The notes below the pieces were generated by a model. The model saw only the letters and a list, made by a program, of their open reading frames with translations. It ran no database searches and was not told where the DNA came from. A stretch of DNA of 64,000 nt, from contig NZ_CP014136.1 of assembly GCF_002291425.1 (NCBI RefSeq), positions 3,472,001-3,536,000 of the forward strand, in the 5' to 3' direction. Each line of letters opens with the position of its first letter. Within the stretch, counting starts at the first letter, position 1. A program made the position numbers and the translations under genes. This document shows positions 9,525-18,079 of the stretch, one piece after another. This stretch comes from Gibbsiella quercinecans (GTDB taxonomy: Bacteria > Pseudomonadota > Gammaproteobacteria > Enterobacterales > Enterobacteriaceae).

Positions 9525-10000
9525 TCGGTATGCTTACACTTGTTCGACGAGCGTCGGCTGCGTCTGCTGACAGTCATTGATCTCTATACGCGCGAATGTC
9601 TGGGGATCTGCGTGGGTCAGAACCTGTGCTCAACCGAAGTTGCAGAGATGCTAAACAGCATTGCTCTCAGACGTCCTTTTCCGCATTACTGAAAACCGAC
9701 AATTATTCTGAATTTGCAGGGAAAATGCTGGATAAATGGATTTACGAACGGGGTATAAGGATTGACTTTTCGCGGCCCGGGACACCAACGGATAATGCCA
9801 CGGTTGAGTCTTTTAACGGCAGGCTGCGGCAGGAGTGTCTGAACGAGAACGGGTTCATGTCTTTGGATGATGCACGGTACAAAATCGAGGCCAGGCGTAT
9901 ACACTATAACCAGAGTCGTCCCCATTCTGCGTTTGGATGAATGACTCTGTCTGAATTCGCCGAAAAATCTGCCGGTTGCCAGAATATGCAGCCAGAATGA
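9525..10000 (+). pseudogene. IS3-family transposase (OrfB) fragment
   Basis: Two broken frames give the C-terminal half of an integrase-core transposase: LLTVIDLYTRECLGI, then after a frameshift near 9690 LKTDNYSEFAGK, RIDFSRPGTPTDNATVESFN and YNQSRPHSAFG, followed by an in-frame TGA and a residual tail ending NMQPE. The DDE glutamate is in the ATVESFNGRL segment. The sequence type is that of the IS51/IS407 side of the IS3 family, different from the fragment at 12875. The 5' half is absent. Nothing further is seen in 10001-10273. Confidence 0.8.
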
Positions 10001-10273
10001 AGCTGGTTATTCCTGATTATGACTGGATTATATTCGGGGTCAGGGTGACAGAGAATAGGAAATTTATCTGAAAGTAGCTAACCGCAGGGCTGGTTGTACT
10101 CTATTCTTGTCTTTCCTTTCCTTGTAATAACCAATGATACGCCTACGGCGCGACTCGATGTCACCATCTTGGTGATTTAATGGTATTCAAGGTCAGAAAT
10201 TTGATAGTTGCTGAATTCTTTTTTTTACGATAGCGTGAGATTAATCTTAAAAATCAATAATGGAATGGTTTCA

Positions 10274-10924
10274 ATGTCAATCACTGAGCAAGAGATGGAG
10301 CTTTTTAACCTTTGGAGCTTGAACCGGAAAGGCTTTGTATTTGATGGTGTTGTATCCGAGACTGATTACCTTGAATCAGGGCTGAAACTCTGCTTTGTTC
10401 TGAAAGAGGTGAATGATATTGATGGCGGAGATTGGGATTTGCGTAAGTACATCTACGGGGGCGGGCGTCGGCAAACTTGGGATAACGTTACCCGTTGGGT
10501 CAAATGCATCAGAAGCATTGATCATGAAATGAGATGGAAAGAACTGGCGAATATTAGTTTAGAAGATCGTCAGCAAACTTTACGCGCAATCTGCGCCATG
10601 AATCTGAAAAAATCCCCTGGTAGTCACACCACTGAAAGGGCCAGCTTTGTCCCTGTTGTAGTTGAGGACAAGTTATTCATTCAGAAACAGTATGCCTTTT
10701 ATAACCCTGACATAACGATTTGCTGCGGGACTGGTTGGGACTTTCGTTCCGCTTTAGATTTCACTGATTGCGAAGTTTTTAAAACTAGTCGAGGTATTCA
10801 ATGGTTTTTGAACAGTGATAATCGCCCTGTGATTATCTATTCCCATCCGGCCGCAAGGATCCATTCTCCTTTGCTGATATACGGGCTTTTTGATGCTGTA
10901 CGAGAAATACAATCATTGATGTAG
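10274..10924 (+). CDS. Hypothetical protein, possibly uracil-DNA-glycosylase-like fold
   Basis: About 216 residues from ATG 10274 (MSITEQEMELFNLWSLN); in-frame starts at 10208 and 10265 are possible but have no better ribosome site. Notable segments are CFVLKEVNDIDGGDWDLRKY, TWDNVTRWVKCI, NLKKSPGSH and, near the end, PVIIYSHPAAR. The order of a strand followed by an acidic/Asn loop and a late HP motif recalls the uracil-DNA glycosylase superfamily, but this is only a shape resemblance. It heads a three-gene unit: the next start lies 33 bases on and the third gene overlaps the second. Confidence 0.6.
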   Translation: MSITEQEMELFNLWSLNRKGFVFDGVVSETDYLESGLKLCFVLKEVNDIDGGDWDLRKYIYGGGRRQTWDNVTRWVKCIRSIDHEMRWKELANISLEDRQQTLRAICAMNLKKSPGSHTTERASFVPVVVEDKLFIQKQYAFYNPDITICCGTGWDFRSALDFTDCEVFKTSRGIQWFLNSDNRPVIIYSHPAARIHSPLLIYGLFDAVREIQSLM

Positions 10925-10957
10925 GTGATACGGGCATTGACTGAAAATGAGGTGGTT

Positions 10958-11185
10958 ATGAGTACGCGTTACGAGTTTTTACCCAGTTGCTTCCTGACAG
11001 TTTCTATTTCTTCGGGATATTTTACTGTCATCCTTGCTGGCTCGCTTCCTTCCGATGCACTAGGTTCTGTTCATGTGGATAATACTGCACAAGTCCTAGG
11101 TGTATTCGATTCGTACTTTCAATTAACTTACTCGCAGCGTCAAGGGATTGCTGATTGTCTTAGTTCTCAGGGGATGGAACTTTGA
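10958..11185 (+). CDS. Small hypothetical protein (75 aa)
   Basis: ATG 10958 is preceded by GAGGTG at good spacing; a GTG start at 10925 is the alternative. The protein (MSTRYEFLPSCFLTVSIS, ending RQGIADCLSSQGMEL) has no family I recognise. Its TGA at 11183-11185 overlaps the TTG start of the next gene by four bases, a sign of translational coupling. Confidence 0.5.
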   Translation: MSTRYEFLPSCFLTVSISSGYFTVILAGSLPSDALGSVHVDNTAQVLGVFDSYFQLTYSQRQGIADCLSSQGMEL

Positions 11186-11562
11186 AAGATTGGTTGTTTG
11201 ATGTGGATAATCTGACCACGCTTGCTGCATGGGCTGGGTTTGCACTATCTGTATTCCAGTTATTAAAATCCAGAACATCGCTACACCTTTTCTTGGGGTG
11301 CGATCAGTATGAAGACAGAATCTACGTTTCCAACAAGAGCGCCCACGATGTAACACTGAGTTCGGCTGGTATAGTGACTGCCCGTGGGCATCTCAGCGAT
11401 AGTTCAAACGAACATTGCGATGAATACCTGATCACACCTGTATCACCACGCAGATTGAAAGCTCGGGATGAAATGGTTCTTTTGATTCTATTCGTGAACA
11501 AGGCATATCACAATAAAGTGCATCATCAGGGGATGGGGTTATGTCACCACATCGGACGGTAA
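11182..11562 (+). CDS. Hypothetical membrane-anchored protein, C-terminus probably replaced
   Basis: TTG start overlapping the previous stop, with GGGGA upstream. A single hydrophobic stretch (TTLAAWAGFALSVFQLL, about residues 12-28) suggests an N-terminal anchor, followed by a soluble part (YEDRIYVSNKSAHDVTLSSA, which looks like a beta-sandwich). From about residue 107 on (nucleotide 11501) the same DNA contains phage-remnant copy 2 in another frame, so the true C-terminus was probably lost. No function can be assigned. Confidence 0.4.
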   Translation: MKDWLFDVDNLTTLAAWAGFALSVFQLLKSRTSLHLFLGCDQYEDRIYVSNKSAHDVTLSSAGIVTARGHLSDSSNEHCDEYLITPVSPRRLKARDEMVLLILFVNKAYHNKVHHQGMGLCHHIGR

Positions 11563-11701
11563 GACGTTCAGCGATGTGTGTTGGCTGCGCCGACGTTGGT
11601 GGCTGCTTGATCTTACCCAGCATATATGGACGCTCAGCCAGTGTAACGTGTTTCCTGCAATGATCAAAACGAGTAACTGCAGCCATATATCCGGTTTCTG
11701 A
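11501..11701 (+). repeat. Decayed phage-type segment, copy 2
   Basis: Diverged duplicate of 9058-9183 read in frame from 11501 (RHITIKCIIRGWG, YVTTSDGKTFSDVCWLRR) and extending further (FPAMIKTSNCSHISGF) to a TGA at 11701. It overlaps the end of the gene at 11182-11562 out of frame. The following 11702-11923 holds no gene. Confidence 0.5.
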
Positions 11702-11923
11702 TGGGGTTTTCATTACCCCGAACCATGATGAGCGCCGCCAGGTGAGTACCAATCAATAAGTACGGGCTATTATTGCCCCTCCTGGGTATCAGTTTCTCTC
11801 ACCTGTGGTTGACATCCTGCTATCTACACTCACATTGCCACAACGTATTATCGGGTCTGAACAGCAATCCACTTCGCTGCCTGAGCTTGTATCAGGTAGC
11901 TAAGCGGATTTTATACTCAGTGC

Positions 11924-12799
11924 CTATCTTTTGCTCAGTTTCAGCACTGATCTGGCACCATGAACCAGAAGATAGCGGAAGTATCCGTCTCCACGTTTAC
12001 TTATTCCTCCGAGCCGTTGTTTACCTCCACTGGAGTGCTCTCGTGGTGTCAGACCGAGCCATGCAGCAAACTGTTTCGCCGTGTTGAACTGCTTACCGTT
12101 ACCCACTGACGCAATAAGGTAAGTTGCCGTCAGCAAGCCAATACCCGGCACTTTGGCCACTCTCTGGCAATCAGGTTGAGTCTGGAACCATGACTGAAGA
12201 TCGTGCTCAACCTGTGCAATCTGCTCTTCTTTTGCCTGTAGTTCCTCCAGTCGGCGGCTGATACTTCGGCGCACAAAAGACGAGAGTTCATTTTCTGCAT
12301 CCTCCAGTATAGTTGGTACGCTTTTATACAAAGCGCGCATTCCTGTGGGGATACAAAATCCTAATTCGGACAACATTGCCCGTAAACTATTACTGGTCGC
12401 AGTGCGTTGTCTCATATACAGGTCACGTTCAGTATGAAGAGCAATAACGGCCTGTTGTTCGATTGTTTTCACCTGTACAAATCGCATATTAGGACGGGTG
12501 ACAGCCTCGCAAATGGCTTCTGCATCAGCAGCGTCGGTTTTATTGGTTTTGACATACGGCTTAACATACTGCGGTGGCATCATCCGGACTTCGTGACCCT
12601 GACGGATAAATATACGGGCGAAATGATGACTTGATGAACATGCTTCCATACCAATCAGGCAGGGGGGCAGTTGTATAACGAAGGGTACCAACTGGCCTCG
12701 GCTAAGTTTTTTTCTCAGAACAGTTTTTCCTGAATGATCAACCCCATGAAGAACGAATACGTTTTTAGCCAGATAAATGCCGAGGGTAGATATTTGCAT
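11924..12799 (-). pseudogene. IS110-family transposase, truncated and lacking first catalytic Asp
   Basis: A 291-residue frame with IS110-type organisation: N-terminal RuvC-like DEDD domain (LGIYLAKNVFVLHGVD, GMEACSSSHH, KTNKTDAADAEAI) and C-terminal transposase-20 domain (VPGIGLLTATYLIASVG, AAWLGLTPREHSSGGK). Two defects are visible. The first catalytic Asp of the G-I-D-x-A-K motif is Tyr (codon TAT, position 8), and the protein stops at KLSKR, some 50-70 residues short of the usual length. Both argue for a dead element. The right flank (12800-12870) carries no gene. Confidence 0.85.
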
Positions 12800-12874
12800 T
12801 TTTGCGCTCCTTTTAACCAGAATGTGACACTCAACGTTGGCACATCTGATGGCGTTTAAGTGGAGCGTCCATCT

Positions 12875-13465
12875 CATTAATAGTGGACACGCGATTAAGT
12901 GAGTAAACTTTCAACCAGAGGTCGCTCACATGACAAAACCCGTATCAACCAGCAAGAAACCCCGTAAGCTGCACACGCCTGAATTTCGTCAGGAAGCGCT
13001 TAAACTGGATGAGCATATCGAGGTTGCCGCCGCAGCTCGCCAACTCAGCCTGTATGAGTCGCAACTGTGCGCCTGGCGCAGTAAAACAACAGCAATAACT
13101 GACACCGTCTGTACGTGAGAACGAACTGGCTGCTGAAAATGTCCGGCTTAAACGGCAACTGACAGAGAGGGATGAAGAGCTGACCATTATCCAAAAGGCC
13201 GCGACATACTTTGCGAAGGGCCTGAAATGAAGTCTGTCTTTATCGAAAAACATCAGGCTGAATTCAGCATCCAGGCGATGACCCGCGTGTTTCAGGTCTC
13301 CCGCAGTGGCTGGTATGCCTGGCGTAAACGCCATGGCATTCTGAGTTTATGCCAGCAACGCCGGGTATAATGTGACCGTGCTGTTCGTGAAGCCTTCTGG
13401 TTGGTAAAAAAGCGCTACGGTGCGCCACGCCTGGCGGACGAGCTATGTGCTCTGGGCCTGATAAG
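12875..13465 (+). pseudogene. IS3-subgroup insertion element, 5' remnant
   Basis: The left end (TAGTGGACACGCGATTAAGT) and following leader closely resemble the IS3 left end. OrfA starts at 12930 (MTKPVSTSKKPRKLHTPEFR), like InsE, but has an extra A near 13083 and then a TAA in the corrected frame; the remainder ([29 protein letters not shown]) is recognisable to 13229. OrfB starts at 13227 ([18 protein letters not shown]), like InsF, has a stop near 13367 and is lost after GAPRLADELCALGL near 13465. Not functional. Confidence 0.85.
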
Positions 13466-13613
13466 TATATCGATGAGGTGGCTGCATGAATCAACCGTAC
13501 AGGCATCTCGCAATCGGCAGTTTTTAGAGCGGCGACAAGGGAATGATCGATGAAAGGGAAACATGCTGCAGTTTCTGAGCGCACAGTTCAATAGAAAATC
13601 CATACCCCAGAAA

Positions 13614-13640
13614 GCAAAAAACCAGCCATCAGGCTGGTTT
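13614..13640 (-). terminator. Intrinsic terminator of tRNA-Phe
   Basis: On the minus strand AACCAGCC-TGAT-GGCTGGTT is followed directly by TTTT, 12 bases beyond the CCA end of the tRNA. Confidence 0.85.
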
Positions 13641-13651
13641 CTTTGAATAAG

Positions 13652-13727
13652 TGGTGCCCGGACTCGGAATCGAACCAAGGACACGGGGATTTTCAATCCC
13701 CTGCTCTACCGACTGAGCTATCCGGGC
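13652..13727 (-). tRNA. pheV: tRNA-Phe (anticodon GAA)
   Basis: On the minus strand a 76-base cloverleaf begins GCCCGGATAGCTCAGTCGG, has anticodon loop ATTGAAAAT (anticodon GAA) and T-arm GGTTCGATTCC and ends with an encoded CCA. As in E. coli, where pheV is next to speC, it adjoins speC here, hence the symbol. tRNA-Phe genes are common integration sites, and this one closes the right side of the accessory island. Confidence 0.95.
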
Positions 13728-13737
13728 AACGGGGCGC

Positions 13738-13766
13738 ATTAAACCGTAAAGGCTCGCCGGCGTCAA
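13738..13766 (-). promoter_or_regulatory. Promoter of tRNA-Phe with GC-rich discriminator
   Basis: Minus strand: TTGACG, 17-base spacer, TTTAAT, then GCGCCCC directly after the -10. A GC-rich discriminator is typical of stable-RNA promoters under stringent control. Confidence 0.75.
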
Positions 13767-14074
13767 CGGCTTTCTGTCGCAAAGTGGTGCGGTTGCTCTA
13801 TTTTTATTCAGCTTTGTGTGGGTAATGGCTACGTCGCCGCTGTGGGCACAGGCGGTAGCGGTAGCAGGCCGTTACATTATGCGCGCGGCTACCTCCATTT
13901 ATTCTTTTGCCGGGTGATTAATCACTTAAATAACAGTTAATTAAGTTAACTTCTTGTTGAAGGGAAATCGAACAATTGTTACTTGAACCCCATAAAGAAA
14001 CGTGTAATCATTGCGCAAATTTTAGCACTTAACATCACGGTGATATCGCTCATCAACGTTAGAGGACTGCAGGC

Positions 14075-14191
14075 ATGACTGGTTGGGTTGTTCAGGCGCT
14101 TTTGCGCACCAGACATCTGATGATGCCCTCGCTCCGCCGTGATTTCCCCCGCACGCTGTATACCCGATTACCTTCGCCCCCCATGCGGTGA
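14075..14191 (+). other. Possible leader peptide ORF in the long speC upstream region
   Basis: In the 705-base gap between tRNA-Phe and speC an ATG with AGAGGA eight bases upstream opens a 38-codon frame (MTGWVVQALLRTRHLMMPSL, then RRDFPRTLYTRLPSPPMR). It has eight Arg codons and closes with Pro-Pro-Met-Arg-stop. A small hairpin with T-rich tail (AGCGC/GCGCT, 14230-14250) follows. Such an arrangement could make a translation-coupled leader for the ornithine decarboxylase gene. It is unrelated in sequence to the known SpeFL peptide. The rest of the gap is AT-rich at 13915-14035 and shows no gene. Confidence 0.3.
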
Positions 14192-14432
14192 GGGCGCCGC
14201 TATGCTCGCTGTTAGGCATTATTAAAAATAGCGCTGTGGCGCTGATTTTACTGATGTCTATCGGTTGTGGCTGAACCCAGTCCCCGATAACTGCCTGCGC
14301 TCAACGCATCAGGCTGGCCGCGCTTGCAGATAAGCTGCAATGCGAGCATCACATGGCCGGGGTAGCCTTTGTTATCCTTTAACGTATGTGCCTGTGGCAC
14401 ACCTCATCCTTAACAGTTTGAGAGTTCGCTTT

Positions 14433-16595
14433 ATGAAAGAATTGAAAATAGCAACAAGCGCCAATCTGGTCGCCAGCATTGAAACTCTGCGTCAGGTTGT
14501 GCGCATCGAACAGACCGACTACACCGACGTTGCCGCGGCGGTGGTGTCTGTGGCTGATGTGAATGCCGGTATTCTGGCTGAACTGAAGGCCACCGGGTTT
14601 GATATCCCAACGTTTGTTGCTGTTGAAGGGGACGAACACCTGTCCCCGGATTTCCTGCCGTTGATTACCGGCGTGTTTGCGCTAACGCCCGCCACCAAAG
14701 CGTTTTATATGGCGCAGCTGGAAGCGGCCGCGGATGCCTATGAGCAGGCATTGCTGCCGCCGTTCTTCAGCACCCTGAAAACCTATGTGGAAATGAAAAA
14801 CGCCACCTTTGCCTGCCCCGGCCACCAGGGCGGCGAGTTTTTCCGCAAGCACCCGGCGGGGCGCAAGTTCTTCGAGTTTTATGGCGAAACCCTGTTCCGC
14901 TCCGACATGTGCAACGCGGATGTCAAACTTGGCGATTTGCTGATCCATGAAGGATCGGCCAAGGATGCGCAAAAGCACGCGGCGCGCGTGTTCAACGCTG
15001 ATAAAACCTACTTTGTGCTTAACGGCACCTCGGCGGCTAATAAAGTGGTGACCAATGCGCTGCTGACGCGTGGCGATCTGGTGCTGTTCGATCGCAACAA
15101 CCATAAATCCAACCACCACGGCGCGCTGATCCAGGCCGGCGCCACGCCGGTGTATCTGGAAACCGCCCGCAACCCGTTTGGCTTTATCGGCGGCATTGAT
15201 TCGCACTGCTTCAACGAAGGCTACCTGCGTGAACAGATCCGCGAAGTAGCGCCCGAGAAGGCTAATCTGGCACGGCCGTTCCGCCTGGCGATCATCCAAC
15301 TTGGCACCTATGACGGCACCATCTACAACGCCCGGCAGGTGATCGACACCATCGGCCACCTGTGCGATTACATTCTGTTTGATTCCGCCTGGGTGGGTTA
15401 CGAAGGCTTTATCCCGATGCTGAAAGAGTGCTCGCCGCTGCTGCTGGAACTGGATGAGCACGATCCCGGCATCTTTGTCACCCAATCGGTGCATAAGCAG
15501 CAGGCGGGGTTCTCGCAAACGTCGCAGATCCATAAAAAAGACGATCACATCAAGGGGCAAAAACGGCATTGCAACCATAAGCACCTGAACAACGCCTTTA
15601 TGCTGCACGCCTCAACCAGCCCGTTTTATCCGCTGTTTGCCGCGCTGGACGTTAACGCCAAAATGCATGCCGGCGCCGCTGGCCGCCGGATGTGGATGGA
15701 CTGCGTGTATCTGGGGATCGAGGCGCGCAAGCAGCTGTTGGCGCGCTGCGAAATGCTGAAGCCGTTTATCCCGCAGCAGGTGGCCGGCAAGCCCTGGCAA
15801 GATTATGAAACCAGCACCATCGCTGACGATGCGCGCTTCTTCAGCTTTGTGCCGGGCGAACATTGGCACGGTTTTGCCGGCTATGCGCAGGATCAGTACC
15901 TGGTCGATCCGTGCAAACTGCTGCTGACCACGCCGGGGATTGATGCCGCAACCGGCCAATACACCGAGTTTGGTATCCCGGCCACCATTTTGGCTAACTT
16001 CCTGCGTGAAAACGGCATCGTGCCGGAGAAATGCGATCTCAACTCAATCCTGTTCCTGCTCACGCCGGCGGAAAACCCGGCCAAGATGGAACTGCTGGTG
16101 GATATGCTGGTGCAGTTTGAGCGCTATGTTGCGGAGGATGCGCCGTTGAGCGAGGTATTGCCGACGGTCTATCGCAAGAACGAGCAGCGTTACCGTGGCT
16201 ACACCATTCGCCAGCTGTGCCAGGAAATGCACGATCTGTACGTGAGCTATGATGTGAAGCAACTGCAGAAAGAAATGTTCCGCCAGGCCCATTTCCCGCC
16301 GGTGATGATGAACCCGCAGGATGCCAACGTAGAGTTTATCCGCGACAACGTGGAACTGGTGCCGATCGGCCAGGCGGCGGGGCGTATCGCCGCCGAAGGG
16401 GCGCTGCCTTACCCGCCGGGCGTACTGTGCGTGGTGCCAGGGGAAGTCTGGGGCGGTGCGGTGCAGCGCTATTTCCTGGCGCTGGAAGAGGGGATTAACC
16501 GGTTACCGGGGTTCTCGCCGGAACTGCAGGGCGTTTATATCGAGAAAAAAGACTACGGCTGGAAGCGGATTTTCGGCTATATGATCAAGCAATAA
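14433..16595 (+). CDS. speC: Ornithine decarboxylase, constitutive type
   Basis: PLP enzyme converting ornithine to putrescine, the first step of this polyamine route; spermidine synthesis (speDE) is encoded at the far end of the window. From ATG 14433 the protein has 720 residues, close to E. coli SpeC. The PLP lysine lies in TQSVHKQQAGFSQTSQIHKK, and ornithine/lysine/arginine decarboxylase motifs ACPGHQGG and ADMCNADVKLGDLL-type blocks are present (here SDMCNADVKLG). An in-frame start at 14340 would add 31 residues not found in the family. An intrinsic terminator follows at once. Confidence 0.96.
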   Translation: MKELKIATSANLVASIETLRQVVRIEQTDYTDVAAAVVSVADVNAGILAELKATGFDIPTFVAVEGDEHLSPDFLPLITGVFALTPATKAFYMAQLEAAADAYEQALLPPFFSTLKTYVEMKNATFACPGHQGGEFFRKHPAGRKFFEFYGETLFRSDMCNADVKLGDLLIHEGSAKDAQKHAARVFNADKTYFVLNGTSAANKVVTNALLTRGDLVLFDRNNHKSNHHGALIQAGATPVYLETARNPFGFIGGIDSHCFNEGYLREQIREVAPEKANLARPFRLAIIQLGTYDGTIYNARQVIDTIGHLCDYILFDSAWVGYEGFIPMLKECSPLLLELDEHDPGIFVTQSVHKQQAGFSQTSQIHKKDDHIKGQKRHCNHKHLNNAFMLHASTSPFYPLFAALDVNAKMHAGAAGRRMWMDCVYLGIEARKQLLARCEMLKPFIPQQVAGKPWQDYETSTIADDARFFSFVPGEHWHGFAGYAQDQYLVDPCKLLLTTPGIDAATGQYTEFGIPATILANFLRENGIVPEKCDLNSILFLLTPAENPAKMELLVDMLVQFERYVAEDAPLSEVLPTVYRKNEQRYRGYTIRQLCQEMHDLYVSYDVKQLQKEMFRQAHFPPVMMNPQDANVEFIRDNVELVPIGQAAGRIAAEGALPYPPGVLCVVPGEVWGGAVQRYFLALEEGINRLPGFSPELQGVYIEKKDYGWKRIFGYMIKQ

Positions 16596-16633
16596 CAGTA
16601 AGGGCCGGCGATAAACCGGCCCTTACTGTTTTA
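16595..16633 (+). terminator. Intrinsic terminator of speC
   Basis: A 14-bp stem ACAGTAAGGGCCGG / reverse complement with a 7-base loop and TTTT after it. A second palindrome (GGGGCCAATC / GATTGGCCCC, 16634-16658) follows and may end mltC transcription from the other side. Confidence 0.85.
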
Positions 16634-16665
16634 GGGGCCAATCAAAGCGATTGGCCCCGTTGGCG

Positions 16666-17742
16666 CTATTTGCGGCGGTAGCTTTTCTGGGCGGTGTTAA
16701 CCTTCACCAGATAACGGCGCGATTCAGCCGCCGGGTGCTTGGTGGTCAGCGTCAGGTACACATCGCCAGGCTGCATACTGTTGATAATATCAACGGCACG
16801 CGAACGATCGCTGGAGAACACCCGTAACACGCTGCCGGCGCCGCCGTTATAGGCGGTGATCACCGCGTAGCGGCGCGACGTCGGGTTCTGAATGCCGCCC
16901 AGATAGGTGCCCTGCAGCAGCGCCAGATAGGCGGTGCCGGTATCGATGTTGTTTTCCGGATCGAACAGGTAGCTACGGCTTGGCGTGCCCCATTTCCCGC
17001 GCAGTTTAAACACATCCTTACCGGCGGTGTGTTGCACCACCTGCATCAGGCCGAGCGCGTCAGATCCGCTCACCGCATAGGGGTTGAAGCTGGATTCTGT
17101 CTGCATGATGGCCAGGATCAGCGATTCTTCCACGCCGTATTTTTCCGATGCCTTGCGCACCATCGGCAGGTATTTGTGCGCTCGTTTATCCAGGTGGTTT
17201 GGCACCAGTTGGATTGTCACGGAGTAAATCACATGCAAGCCGGAGTTGCGCCTTTGCAGCTTGGTCTGCACCAGATAATCGGCAAAGTGCGCAGCGCGCC
17301 ATTCCCAGCGGATCGGCTGGCCATTGTTATCCAGCACCTGGCCGTACAGGAACGGCTCTTTACTGATCTGGATATCATTGGCATCGGAATAGAGATCCAC
17401 CGAGCCCGGATCGTCGCCCATCAGCAGGGTGGTGATAATCGCCTTGCGCAGGCTGGCGGCCGGATCGGTTGGCGAGATGGTCTCGAACGTAATGGTACCG
17501 GCATCAAAGTTGATGTGGCTACGCGTCAGGTACTGATCGGTATATTTTACGTAATCTTTTGGCCCGGCGATCAGAACCTCGTTCAGCCCCCAAATATTCT
17601 CAATGTTATGGGCAAACTGGCCCATCAGGATGTCGAAGGCGTTGGTGTCTTTCACCCAGGCTTCGTTGTACTCATCGCTTTTTTTACCGGAACAGGAAAT
17701 CAGTAAGGGTGCTATCACTAGCAAAGCTAAAATTTTCTTCAT
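16666..17742 (-). CDS. mltC: Membrane-bound lytic murein transglycosylase C
   Basis: Outer-membrane lipoprotein that cleaves peptidoglycan glycan strands to 1,6-anhydro-muropeptides. The start at 17742 gives a lipoprotein signal ([17 protein letters not shown], Cys at 17). The C-terminal half is the SLT domain with catalytic Glu in [15 protein letters not shown], then ALGLMQVV and [13 protein letters not shown]. 358 residues, near the E. coli length. The frame opens five codons earlier, but that start would spoil the signal peptide. Third gene of the mutY-yggX-mltC set. Confidence 0.95.
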   Translation of the reverse strand: MKKILALLVIAPLLISCSGKKSDEYNEAWVKDTNAFDILMGQFAHNIENIWGLNEVLIAGPKDYVKYTDQYLTRSHINFDAGTITFETISPTDPAASLRKAIITTLLMGDDPGSVDLYSDANDIQISKEPFLYGQVLDNNGQPIRWEWRAAHFADYLVQTKLQRRNSGLHVIYSVTIQLVPNHLDKRAHKYLPMVRKASEKYGVEESLILAIMQTESSFNPYAVSGSDALGLMQVVQHTAGKDVFKLRGKWGTPSRSYLFDPENNIDTGTAYLALLQGTYLGGIQNPTSRRYAVITAYNGGAGSVLRVFSSDRSRAVDIINSMQPGDVYLTLTTKHPAAESRRYLVKVNTAQKSYRRK

Positions 17743-17806
17743 CTTAAGCCGTATCATGATGAATTATATAAATATATTCAGGGGCCAGCGCCAGGCCCCG
17801 AAACGC

Positions 17807-18079
17807 CTATTCGCTCGGTGGCGTGTAGCCTTCGATGTGGACGTCGTGCCCTTCAAACAGGAATTTGGTCATCTCGCCTTCCAGAAGCTTGCGATCCTCC
17901 GGGTTCATCATGCTCAGCTTTTTCTCGTTAATCAGCATGGTTTGTTTTTTCATCCATTCTGCCCAGGCTTCTTTCGAGATTTCGTTAAAAATGCGTTTGC
18001 CGATTTCACCCGGATAGAGTTGAAAGTCCTGGCCTTCGGCTTCCCGCTGCAGGTAAGTACAAAAGATGGTTCTGCTCAT
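17807..18079 (-). CDS. yggX: YggX, iron/oxidative-damage protection protein
   Basis: A small (90-residue) cytosolic protein reported to limit iron-dependent oxidative damage and protect Fe-S enzymes. N-terminus [20 protein letters not shown] with the conserved Cys7, and the family block [20 protein letters not shown]. Its start overlaps the mutY stop (ATGA), so translation is probably coupled; this pairing with the Fe-S glycosylase MutY is conserved in enterobacteria. Confidence 0.95.
   Translation of the reverse strand: MSRTIFCTYLQREAEGQDFQLYPGEIGKRIFNEISKEAWAEWMKKQTMLINEKKLSMMNPEDRKLLEGEMTKFLFEGHDVHIEGYTPPSE

Noticed and set aside
11610..11637. TGATCTTACCCA resembling the outer end of an IS3 element
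   Set aside because: Twelve matching bases, but the following sequence only loosely fits the IS3 end and no transposase adjoins it; probably chance or too decayed to call.
6680..13651. Attachment-site duplicate of the tRNA-Thr or tRNA-Phe 3' end
   Set aside because: I looked for repeats of the tRNA T-arm/CCA sequence inside the island and found none, so I do not report att sites.
14075..14191. speF-type ornithine-sensing leader (SpeFL)
   Set aside because: The peptide has no similarity to the SpeFL sequence motif, so only a generic possible leader is reported.
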